NCBI GenBank assembly: GCA_017477505.1
Contig: JAFUVQ010000062.1
Location: forward strand, 1 to 64,000
DNA: 64,000 nt
From: Eubacterium sp.
GTDB lineage: Bacteria; Bacillota; Clostridia; Lachnospirales; Lachnospiraceae
Direction: 5' to 3'
Positions 57,556 to 64,000 of this stretch are shown here, piece after piece. Position numbers and translations under genes: made by a program. Under the pieces are notes generated by a model. The model saw only the letters and a list, made by a program, of their open reading frames with translations. It made no database searches and was not told where the DNA came from. How positions within the stretch are numbered: the stretch's first letter is position 1; every line of letters starts with the position of its first letter.

Positions 57556-58397
57556 GATGTCATAAAGTTGTCAATCAGCCTTACCTTATCATTTATCTTC
57601 ACTGCGATGGCGCAGAGGATGTCGCCGACTACTGTATCGATGCTTTCCATAGTATTGTTGTCTACTATCTCAACGTAGTCAATAACTGCCATAGGCTCGC
57701 TCTCTATCATTTCTGTCATTGCCTGCTTGATGGTAGCTGCATCTCTTTCACCGGCTGCTATCATATCCTGTCCAAGCTTGATGGAACGTGAAAGCACGAG
57801 CGCCGCCTGTCTTTCTTCTGCATTCATGTATGTATTTCTGGAGCTCATAGCAAGCCCGTCTGCCTCTCTTACTATCGGACAACCTACAATCTCAAGCGGC
57901 ATATTGAGATCCTTAACCATACGCTTTATAACTGCAAGCTGCTGTGCATCCTTCTGTCCGAAGTATGCTCTGTCAGGCTGTACGATGTTGAAGAGCTTGC
58001 TGACTACTGTACATACACCTCTGAAATGTACCGGCCTTGAAAGTCCGCAGAGATGATTTGTAAGTCCGTTCATATCTACAAATGAAACGAATCCATCTTT
58101 ATACATTTCCTCCGGTTCCGGATTGAAGATCAGATCTGCACCTGTCTTTTCGCAGAGCTCTGCATCACGGTTCAGGTCTCTCGGATAGCTCTCGAGATCC
58201 TCTGTAGGGCCGAACTGCATTGGGTTTACGAATACTGATACTACTGTTCTGTCATTCTGCGCAACTGATGCTGCTATAAGTGACTGATGTCCTGCATGAA
58301 GGTATCCCATTGTAGGAACAAGACCTACTGTAAGTCCTTCCTTTCTCCATGCCTTTACTGCTTCTCTTACTTCATCTACTGTCTTTGCTATTTTCAT
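57528..58397 (-). CDS. panC: Pantothenate synthetase
   Basis: 289 residues. Class I-type HIGH motif TMGYLHAGHQSLI (about 30-42), FVNPMQFGP, KDAQQLAVIKRM and MSSRNTYM. It joins pantoate and beta-alanine with ATP. The C-terminal residues ISERNDQ are encoded by a hairpin-forming sequence, giving a protein a few residues longer than the usual 280-285. Between panB (14 bases) and panD. Confidence 0.97.
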   Translation of the reverse strand: MKIAKTVDEVREAVKAWRKEGLTVGLVPTMGYLHAGHQSLIAASVAQNDRTVVSVFVNPMQFGPTEDLESYPRDLNRDAELCEKTGADLIFNPEPEEMYKDGFVSFVDMNGLTNHLCGLSRPVHFRGVCTVVSKLFNIVQPDRAYFGQKDAQQLAVIKRMVKDLNMPLEIVGCPIVREADGLAMSSRNTYMNAEERQAALVLSRSIKLGQDMIAAGERDAATIKQAMTEMIESEPMAVIDYVEIVDNNTMESIDTVVGDILCAIAVKINDKVRLIDNFMTSVISERNDQ

Positions 58398-58411
58398 TTT
58401 TCGTTCCTTTC

Positions 58412-59239
58412 TTAATACAGTTTATTCAAAACTTCATCTGAAATTGTGTATGTATGTTCTGCTGATGGGTAGGTTCCTGCTTTGACTTCGTCGTCATATG
58501 CTTTGAATGCTCCGACCATCTGCTCGGAAAGATTTGCGAACTGCTTTACGAACTTTGGTTTGTAGTCGCTGAACATTGCGAGCATATCTGCATACACGAG
58601 AACCTGTCCGTCTGTTCCGGCACCTGCCCCGATTCCGATTGTAGGGATGCTGAGTTCGTTAGTAATCTTTTCTGCAAGAGCTGCAGGAACACATTCAAGT
58701 ACTACTGCGAAAGCGCCTGCCTCTTCTACTGCGTGTGCATCTTCGATAAGCTTTTTGGCCGCTTCAAGTGACTTACCCTGTACCTTGTATCCACCGAATG
58801 CGTTAATACTCTGTGGTGTAAGTCCTATGTGTGCGCATACAGGAATGCTCGCTCTTACTATTCCCTTTATAACATCTGCCATCTCAACGCCGCCTTCAAG
58901 CTTAACAGCGCCGGCTCTGCCTTCCTTCATAAGACGCCCTGCATTTACTACTGCGTCATAGGTACTTGTCTGATATGACATGAATGGCATATCTATAATA
59001 ACCAGTGCATTCTTTGCTCCTCTGGCAACTGCTGCACCGTGATGTATCATATCTTCCATGGTTACCGAAACGGTATCCTCGTAGCCGAGCATTACATTTC
59101 CAAGTGAATCTCCGACAAGTATGGAGTTGATCCCTGCTGCGTCGACAAGCTTTGCTGTTGAATAGTCATAAGCTGTAAGCATGGTAATCTTTTCCTGTCT
59201 ATCTTTCATTTCCTTAAATGTAACGACTGAGTTCTTCAT
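58412..59239 (-). CDS. panB: 3-methyl-2-oxobutanoate hydroxymethyltransferase
   Basis: 275 residues from the ATG at 59239, preceded by GGAGG at 11 bases; an upstream ATG five codons earlier lacks an RBS. Metal and substrate motifs [29 protein letters not shown] and [18 protein letters not shown] are intact. It makes ketopantoate. The start overlaps the upstream DUF2520 gene, implying coupling. Confidence 0.97.
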   Translation of the reverse strand: MKNSVVTFKEMKDRQEKITMLTAYDYSTAKLVDAAGINSILVGDSLGNVMLGYEDTVSVTMEDMIHHGAAVARGAKNALVIIDMPFMSYQTSTYDAVVNAGRLMKEGRAGAVKLEGGVEMADVIKGIVRASIPVCAHIGLTPQSINAFGGYKVQGKSLEAAKKLIEDAHAVEEAGAFAVVLECVPAALAEKITNELSIPTIGIGAGAGTDGQVLVYADMLAMFSDYKPKFVKQFANLSEQMVGAFKAYDDEVKAGTYPSAEHTYTISDEVLNKLY

Positions 59240-60050
59240 AGGCTTCTCCTCCATTCTTTATTCTTGCAAGCTTCAGCACTTCTGCTGCCAAAGCCGTGTA
59301 AGTATTCTTATCATCCTCATTCAGTGCTTCCAAATGAGCCTTTACCGTGACTGCATCTCCTCTTTCTATGGGTCCGGTGAGCTGCTTTGCAGCTCCTTTA
59401 CTGACAACACCTTTTGCATTGTCAAGGAACAGTCCCGAAAGTGCCGTGTGCGCATCCTCCTCGCTGAAACCACATTCTGTAAGGAGTCTCTGGGCCATTG
59501 CGAAAATGCCGCAGACCATATTGCTGGCGAGACATGCAGAAGCATGATATTTCACTTTATCATGAGCATTGATGATACTGTGCTTAAGTCCCATCTGATC
59601 AACCATAGCAACTATAGTATCCATGTACTTCTCATGACCTTCAATTGTTATAAATGCATTTTGGAAATCTTTGTACGATGTCAGCTTATCACTGACTGCA
59701 TATATAGGATGAATCGAATAACCATACACCCCTGAAGAATCTGAATCGGTGAACACCGAGGATGTCATGGCACCACTTGTGTGGCATATTATCTTCCCTT
59801 CGATAGGAAGTCCTTTGAGGCCGTCAAAAACCTCTGCAATTGCTTTATCACTTACTGTAAGAAAAATGATATCGCAATCATTAACCAAATCGTCTGTTCT
59901 CTCATAGCATAAAGTATCAGTAAATGTGGCAGCTTCACGGGCATGCTCTAAGTTTCGGCTGTAATATCCTGCAACATCAAGTCCATGCAGTTTCATATAT
60001 TTGCCGAAGGTGCATCCTACCCGTCCTGCGCCGATGAATCCAATCTTCAT
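59214..60050 (-). CDS. panG: Rossmann/DUF2520 oxidoreductase, probable PanG-type ketopantoate reductase
   Basis: 278 residues from the ATG at 60050 (AAGGCGGTG upstream). N-terminal NADP-type Rossmann motif [37 protein letters not shown], and a helical DUF2520 C-terminal domain (about 140-275, [19 protein letters not shown]). Neighbour evidence: it opens the panB-panC-panD-coaBC operon, exactly the slot of ketopantoate reductase, and no panE is present. DUF2520-type PanG enzymes are known to replace PanE in some bacteria. Symbol is an inference from family plus context. Confidence 0.75.
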   Translation of the reverse strand: MKIGFIGAGRVGCTFGKYMKLHGLDVAGYYSRNLEHAREAATFTDTLCYERTDDLVNDCDIIFLTVSDKAIAEVFDGLKGLPIEGKIICHTSGAMTSSVFTDSDSSGVYGYSIHPIYAVSDKLTSYKDFQNAFITIEGHEKYMDTIVAMVDQMGLKHSIINAHDKVKYHASACLASNMVCGIFAMAQRLLTECGFSEEDAHTALSGLFLDNAKGVVSKGAAKQLTGPIERGDAVTVKAHLEALNEDDKNTYTALAAEVLKLARIKNGGEAYEELSRYI

Positions 60051-60139
60051 ACCTATCACCGCCTTTCTATTGGCCGGTGATGCCAAGACGCTTCAGTTTT
60101 TCTTAGGGTACAGTTTCTTTCGAATACCATCCAAGAAAG

Positions 60140-60168
60140 TTTATACTATGAAGCATCAAAAATGTAAA
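60140..60168 (-). promoter_or_regulatory. Promoter of the pantothenate/CoA operon
   Basis: -35 TTTACA (60163-60168), 17-bp spacer, -10 TATAAA (60140-60145), each with one mismatch. The leader is about 80 bases before the panG start. Confidence 0.7.
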
Positions 60169-60224
60169 TGATTTATTTGTATTAATTTCAATACAACATA
60201 TGCTGTTCACAAAATCTATATATT

Positions 60225-60254
60225 GTGTTTTGGGACACTGAAGCCCCAAAACAC
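60225..60254 (-). terminator. Hairpin directly after the hybrid kinase gene
   Basis: GTGTTTTGGG (60225-60234) and CCCAAAACAC (60245-60254) form a perfect 10-bp stem starting one base after the stop codon. The sequence after it is A/T-rich without a clear T-tract. Confidence 0.6.
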
Positions 60255-60255
60255 A

Positions 60256-63200
60256 TTAATACTTCAAACTGATATAAGTATCAATCAACTCCTGTACTGT
60301 CTCGTAGTCTTTGTTCTTTACGCACTCGGTCATGGCTTCGAAGAAGTCCTGGTCGTCAGCGGTGTTGATGTGATTTTTAAGATCCTTCAGGCGGCGGCGG
60401 AGGCGGGCGTCATCCTTCTTGGCGGCATAGTTTGACATGCTGTCGAGGTACTTTCTCGGAATGACATTTTCCGTATCACCGTCCATTGAAGCTACGGTCT
60501 GATTAATATCGCTTCCTCCTGACATTGAAGTTCCGGCTATATCACCTGCCGTAAGCGGAACCGCTGTTTCACCGATAGCGGCATTCTCTGCGTCTTTACT
60601 GAGTTCGGCCTTCAGCATGTTCTCGTACTCTTCGTCGGTCATCCCCTTGGTCTTATCCACGAAATCAAGATACTCTCCTACCATGGTTACTATCTTCTTA
60701 AGATATACGGTAAATGCATGGAGGTTGTTCTTTACGTAGGTTCTGTTGCCGATATTGATGGCTGACTCGAGCTTTGTAGCTTCATTTGCAAGTCCTGCTG
60801 CACCGATATTGATGGCACCGTTTCTTATATTGTGAATCCTGTTTCTAAAACCGCGGAGGCTCTCATTGAACAGTCCCGGAAGTTCCTTCGGATAGCTTTC
60901 ATTCTGATTGTAAAATGCAGTGAGGACCTTGTTGTAAACCTCTATGCTTCCACCTATCTTCTCAAGTCCCATGGCAGTATCTATCTCACTGCCGAGTGCT
61001 GAAAGTCCGTCCCAGTATCTCGTTTCTGTTATGTATTTCGCAGTAACAGGCGGCTTCTCGAAAAGCTTATAGGAAGGAAGATATTTCTTCAGTATGGATG
61101 CCACATGTCTTATATCCATAGGCTTGAGCATGACTTCACTGAAGCCTGCAGCTATAAGTCCGTCTCTGTCCTCACCGGTTGCATCCTCAGACATAGCTAT
61201 AACAGGCAGCTTCTTGTACCTTGAACCGGTAAGCTCCCTTATCTCCTTCAAAGCATCCGAACCACTCATGACCGGCATCACAGCATCCATGAATACGATA
61301 TCGTATTTATTATTCATAACCATATCGATGGAGTTAACACCTGATGTCGCCACGTCAGTCTTTATCTCAAATCTGTTGAGGATAGAAACTGCAACCGTCC
61401 TGTTAACATCAACATCATCAACAACAAGTGCCGATACTTCCTTGGCCATCAGCTTCTCAGCCTCAGCCTCAGACATCATATATACATCGTCACTTTCAAC
61501 CGTTGAATATATCTTTCTGTCACCCTTCTTCTCCATAAGAGAAAGGGTAAATGTAGAGCCGGCGCCATAAGTACTGTCTGCAACCAGCTCACCTCCCATA
61601 AGTTCGGAAAGCTTCTTTGCAACTGTAAGACTTACATTCATACGTCCATTTTCAGACTTCTGAATATCAAAAAGATTCTCCAGAGTTTCCGGTGTAAGTC
61701 CCACGCCGGTATCGGAAATGGTAAAGTTAATGGTCACCATATCCTTATCATTTGCATCACTGTAAGGGAAGCTATCTACAGAAAGTGTAACAGAGCCTTC
61801 CTTCGTATGCTTTATCGCATTATCAAGAAGTATGGTAAGTATATTTCTTATCTTATCATAATCACCGAGGAGGATATCAGGAATATCCTTGCCGAGGTCC
61901 ACCATGAATCTTACAGGGCTCTCACCAAGATTATTCACCACATAATCTGATACATCACACATAAGAGTTGTTACGGAATAAGGTTCTTTCTTTGCAACCG
62001 CACGACCTGATTCGAGCTGGGCAAGTGCGATACTCTCGTCAACCAGTTCGATAATCTTATTTCCTGATTCTATAATACTGTCAAGACTCCTTCTCTCCTC
62101 GTCGGATTCAGGATTCATACTCCTTACATTTTCCGCAAGCCTTATGATGGAATTGATAGGAATCTTGATATCATTACTCATATTTGCAACAAAGTCAGTT
62201 CTTGCGGAGCTGGTCTTCACTGCATTTTCATGCTCTTTTGAAAGTCTGAGGAGCTCGTCCTCTTTACCTATGAGCTGCTTTCTTAGCTTGATGGAAACCA
62301 GAACGATGGCACCGATAACCATAATCGAAACAACAACAAGCGCTATCCTGAAATAAATATTGTCAAGGATTCCGTACTCCTTCTTCACTTCAAAAGTAAC
62401 CGGAGTCTCACCTCTTACACCATCTCCGTTTTCAGCAATTATGGAGAATGTATAATGGCCACCCTCAAGATTGGTATATACCACCTGCATCAGCTGATCA
62501 CCATTGATAGTAACAGGTTCAGCATCAACGCCTCTCAGCATATACTCAACTTTTCCATTTTCATGATTCGCATAGGAAAGAAGGGCAAATGAAATTGTTA
62601 CCCTGTTTACATCCTTAGGTATGGTAAGGCTTCCGCCTATCTGATCATAGAAGTATGTAGTACCATCGACATCAATTGAGGAAACAGCGAATTTCGGTGT
62701 TGTTTCATTTATCTTTATATTACCGGTATCAAGTGTCATGACACCTTCGTTGCAGCAGATATAAAGAATGCCATTTGTCCCGAGATAGCTCTTGGAATTG
62801 ATGGTAATGGTTTTGAAAAGCCCGTCGCCGCTTGCCCAGTATCTTCCTGTTACGCCGCCCGCCTGAAGCAGTTCATCCTCAGATGTACGGAGTATACCCT
62901 TTGAACCGACTATCCATACCTCTTCACCGTTTATGATTATGCTATATATATTACTGGAATAATCCACACTGGATATCTGACGTATGGAACCATCCATGAC
63001 AAAAAGCCCGTTATCCGTTCCCAGATACAGACAGTTCTTACCTTCTGCTATACTTATGACGTTATCAGAATTAAGACCCTGATCAGCATCATAATTCGTT
63101 ACCTTTCCGTCTCTTATGGCATAAAGTCCGCCACCTTCGGAACCGGCATAAATAACTCCGTCATTAGCTTCGTAGATTATATTTATAGTGGAAAATGCAA

Positions 63201-64000
63201 GTCCATCCTCTTCCTTATAGGTTCTTTTTATTACATCATTTTCGCCGATAATGGCTATGCCTGCATCGGTTGCAACAGCGATGCTTCCGTCTTTCAGAAC
63301 TGTAACATAATTGATGCGGTAACTCGGAAGTCCGTCATTACTTCCAAAGCTTCGTATAGTCTTGTCTTTTGTATTGTACCTTATAAGTCCTGAAATACGC
63401 GGTGTACATACCCATATATTTCCCTTCTTATCAGCGGTTATATAATTTACCTTTGAATCCGAAAGCATCTCGGTAAGTTCATTCTCAACTATATCACCTT
63501 TGGCATTCAGAATCTTCAGTCCTTTATCTGTTCCGAAATATGTTGCTCCGTTGTAAGTAAAAACAGAGTTAGTTATCTCCTCGGGAACTGAGCATGATTT
63601 GTTAAGATCGGAAAACTTACTGAGTGACATTTCCATAAGCCCGAGTCTGGATGAAGCAAACCAGAGATTCCCCTCATAGTCTACTATGGAGTCAGTGATA
63701 TAACTGTCAACCAGGGCATCCTTGAGACTGAAATATTCCCCGGACTGGCTGAAATATCCGATACCGTTATCCGCGGATATATAGATAACGCCATCATTTA
63801 TATTTATATCATTTATGGATTCCTTGCCTGTAAGGAATGACTTATATTCAGTGAAGCTCTTAAGTCTGATGATACTTCTGCCGCGGGTTCCGACATAAAG
63901 AAAGCTTTCTGACGCTTCTATACAGCTGAGTTCATCTTCTGTATATACTGATGACCTGGTCTCCTCAAGATTCATCTCACTGTCGATGGAGAAAAGCGTA
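60256..64000 (-). CDS. Hybrid two-component kinase (propeller sensor, HATPase, receiver, HPt), 5' end outside window
   Basis: The frame is open to the window edge, so the N-terminus is missing; 1239 residues follow the first in-frame ATG. Beta-propeller repeats (about 1-430: LYLGTDNGLFVMDG and similar) lead to a Y_Y_Y-type domain (about 450-530), one transmembrane helix (about 535-560) and a coiled-coil. The dimerisation helix reads VANMSNDIKIPIN: the usual phospho-acceptor histidine is asparagine at residue 601. The HATPase N-box (LLDNAIKHT), DTGVGL and GAGSTFTLSL are intact. A receiver with Asp at 897 (VFMDAVMPVMSG) and a C-terminal HPt with His at 1048 (RIHNIRNGAINIGA) follow. Confidence 0.88.
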   Translation of the reverse strand, partial: TLFSIDSEMNLEETRSSVYTEDELSCIEASESFLYVGTRGRSIIRLKSFTEYKSFLTGKESINDININDGVIYISADNGIGYFSQSGEYFSLKDALVDSYITDSIVDYEGNLWFASSRLGLMEMSLSKFSDLNKSCSVPEEITNSVFTYNGATYFGTDKGLKILNAKGDIVENELTEMLSDSKVNYITADKKGNIWVCTPRISGLIRYNTKDKTIRSFGSNDGLPSYRINYVTVLKDGSIAVATDAGIAIIGENDVIKRTYKEEDGLAFSTINIIYEANDGVIYAGSEGGGLYAIRDGKVTNYDADQGLNSDNVISIAEGKNCLYLGTDNGLFVMDGSIRQISSVDYSSNIYSIIINGEEVWIVGSKGILRTSEDELLQAGGVTGRYWASGDGLFKTITINSKSYLGTNGILYICCNEGVMTLDTGNIKINETTPKFAVSSIDVDGTTYFYDQIGGSLTIPKDVNRVTISFALLSYANHENGKVEYMLRGVDAEPVTINGDQLMQVVYTNLEGGHYTFSIIAENGDGVRGETPVTFEVKKEYGILDNIYFRIALVVVSIMVIGAIVLVSIKLRKQLIGKEDELLRLSKEHENAVKTSSARTDFVANMSNDIKIPINSIIRLAENVRSMNPESDEERRSLDSIIESGNKIIELVDESIALAQLESGRAVAKKEPYSVTTLMCDVSDYVVNNLGESPVRFMVDLGKDIPDILLGDYDKIRNILTILLDNAIKHTKEGSVTLSVDSFPYSDANDKDMVTINFTISDTGVGLTPETLENLFDIQKSENGRMNVSLTVAKKLSELMGGELVADSTYGAGSTFTLSLMEKKGDRKIYSTVESDDVYMMSEAEAEKLMAKEVSALVVDDVDVNRTVAVSILNRFEIKTDVATSGVNSIDMVMNNKYDIVFMDAVMPVMSGSDALKEIRELTGSRYKKLPVIAMSEDATGEDRDGLIAAGFSEVMLKPMDIRHVASILKKYLPSYKLFEKPPVTAKYITETRYWDGLSALGSEIDTAMGLEKIGGSIEVYNKVLTAFYNQNESYPKELPGLFNESLRGFRNRIHNIRNGAINIGAAGLANEATKLESAINIGNRTYVKNNLHAFTVYLKKIVTMVGEYLDFVDKTKGMTDEEYENMLKAELSKDAENAAIGETAVPLTAGDIAGTSMSGGSDINQTVASMDGDTENVIPRKYLDSMSNYAAKKDDARLRRRLKDLKNHINTADDQDFFEAMTECVKNKDYETVQELIDTYISLKY

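Overview
The window reads as low-to-moderate G+C Firmicutes chromosome, most likely Lachnospiraceae (Butyrivibrio/Roseburia/Lachnospira-like). This rests on gene content (clostridial NADP-type glutamate dehydrogenase, two LTA-synthase-like sulfatases, a DUF6382-FHA protein, a PspA/SPFH pair, a DUF2520 protein in the pantothenate operon), strong GGAGG ribosome binding sites and consensus sigma-A promoters with 17-bp spacers. Almost all genes lie on the minus strand; only argG and an FHA-domain gene are on the plus strand. I see no transposase, integrase, rRNA or CRISPR array. One tRNA (Gly-GCC) is present.

Layout. 0-9.2 kb: a degenerate CbiE/CbiT-like protein, an AI-2E-type permease, a HAD hydrolase, a PspA-like/SPFH envelope pair, a small unknown protein and a Na+/drug-type ABC exporter. 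9.2-14.2 kb: a membrane PIG-L deacetylase whose tail is a 22-unit, 18-bp tandem repeat, and a PAS/degenerate-GGDEF/EAL protein. 14.3-20.5 kb: a hydroxyacid dehydrogenase, a flavin reductase, a partner-switching module (SpoIIE-type phosphatase, STAS antagonist, RsbW-like protein) with an embedded VanX-type dipeptidase, and a DUF2804 protein. 20.7-27.0 kb: argG, a Lon-like ATPase without protease, a frameshifted MutS-like gene and two regulators.

27.1-35.5 kb is the most notable region: a Wadjet-type anti-plasmid operon (jetA-jetB-jetC-jetD) preceded by an AAA/DUF4143 ATPase. It is bounded by a perfect 25-bp direct repeat. One copy is the 3' end of gdhA; the other is a displaced remnant of that end beyond jetD. 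This looks like site-specific insertion of a defence island into the gdhA terminus. The leader of the island operon carries a run of hairpins with 3-nt loops and a 23-bp tandem repeat.

35.5-50.3 kb: gdhA, glpK, a cadmium/zinc-efflux operon (ArsR regulator, HMA chaperone, P-type ATPase) under a consensus promoter overlapping a palindromic operator, a SpoT-like HD hydrolase, a DUF2752 protein, an FHA protein, trpS, typA, guaB, an LTA-synthase-like gene and tRNA-Gly. 50.3-64 kb: birA, patatin, an Lrp regulator and a second LTA-synthase-like gene; then a compact vitamin operon panG-panB-panC-panD-coaBC followed by pyrE and a 49-residue membrane peptide. The window ends inside a large propeller-type hybrid histidine kinase whose phospho-acceptor histidine is replaced by asparagine.

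The host functions are mainly housekeeping plus envelope and signalling. Candidates for new biology are the gdhA-integrated Wadjet island, the hairpin clusters, the repeat-tailed PIG-L protein and several apparent pseudo-enzymes (CbiT-like, HAD, GGDEF, Lon-like, histidine kinase).
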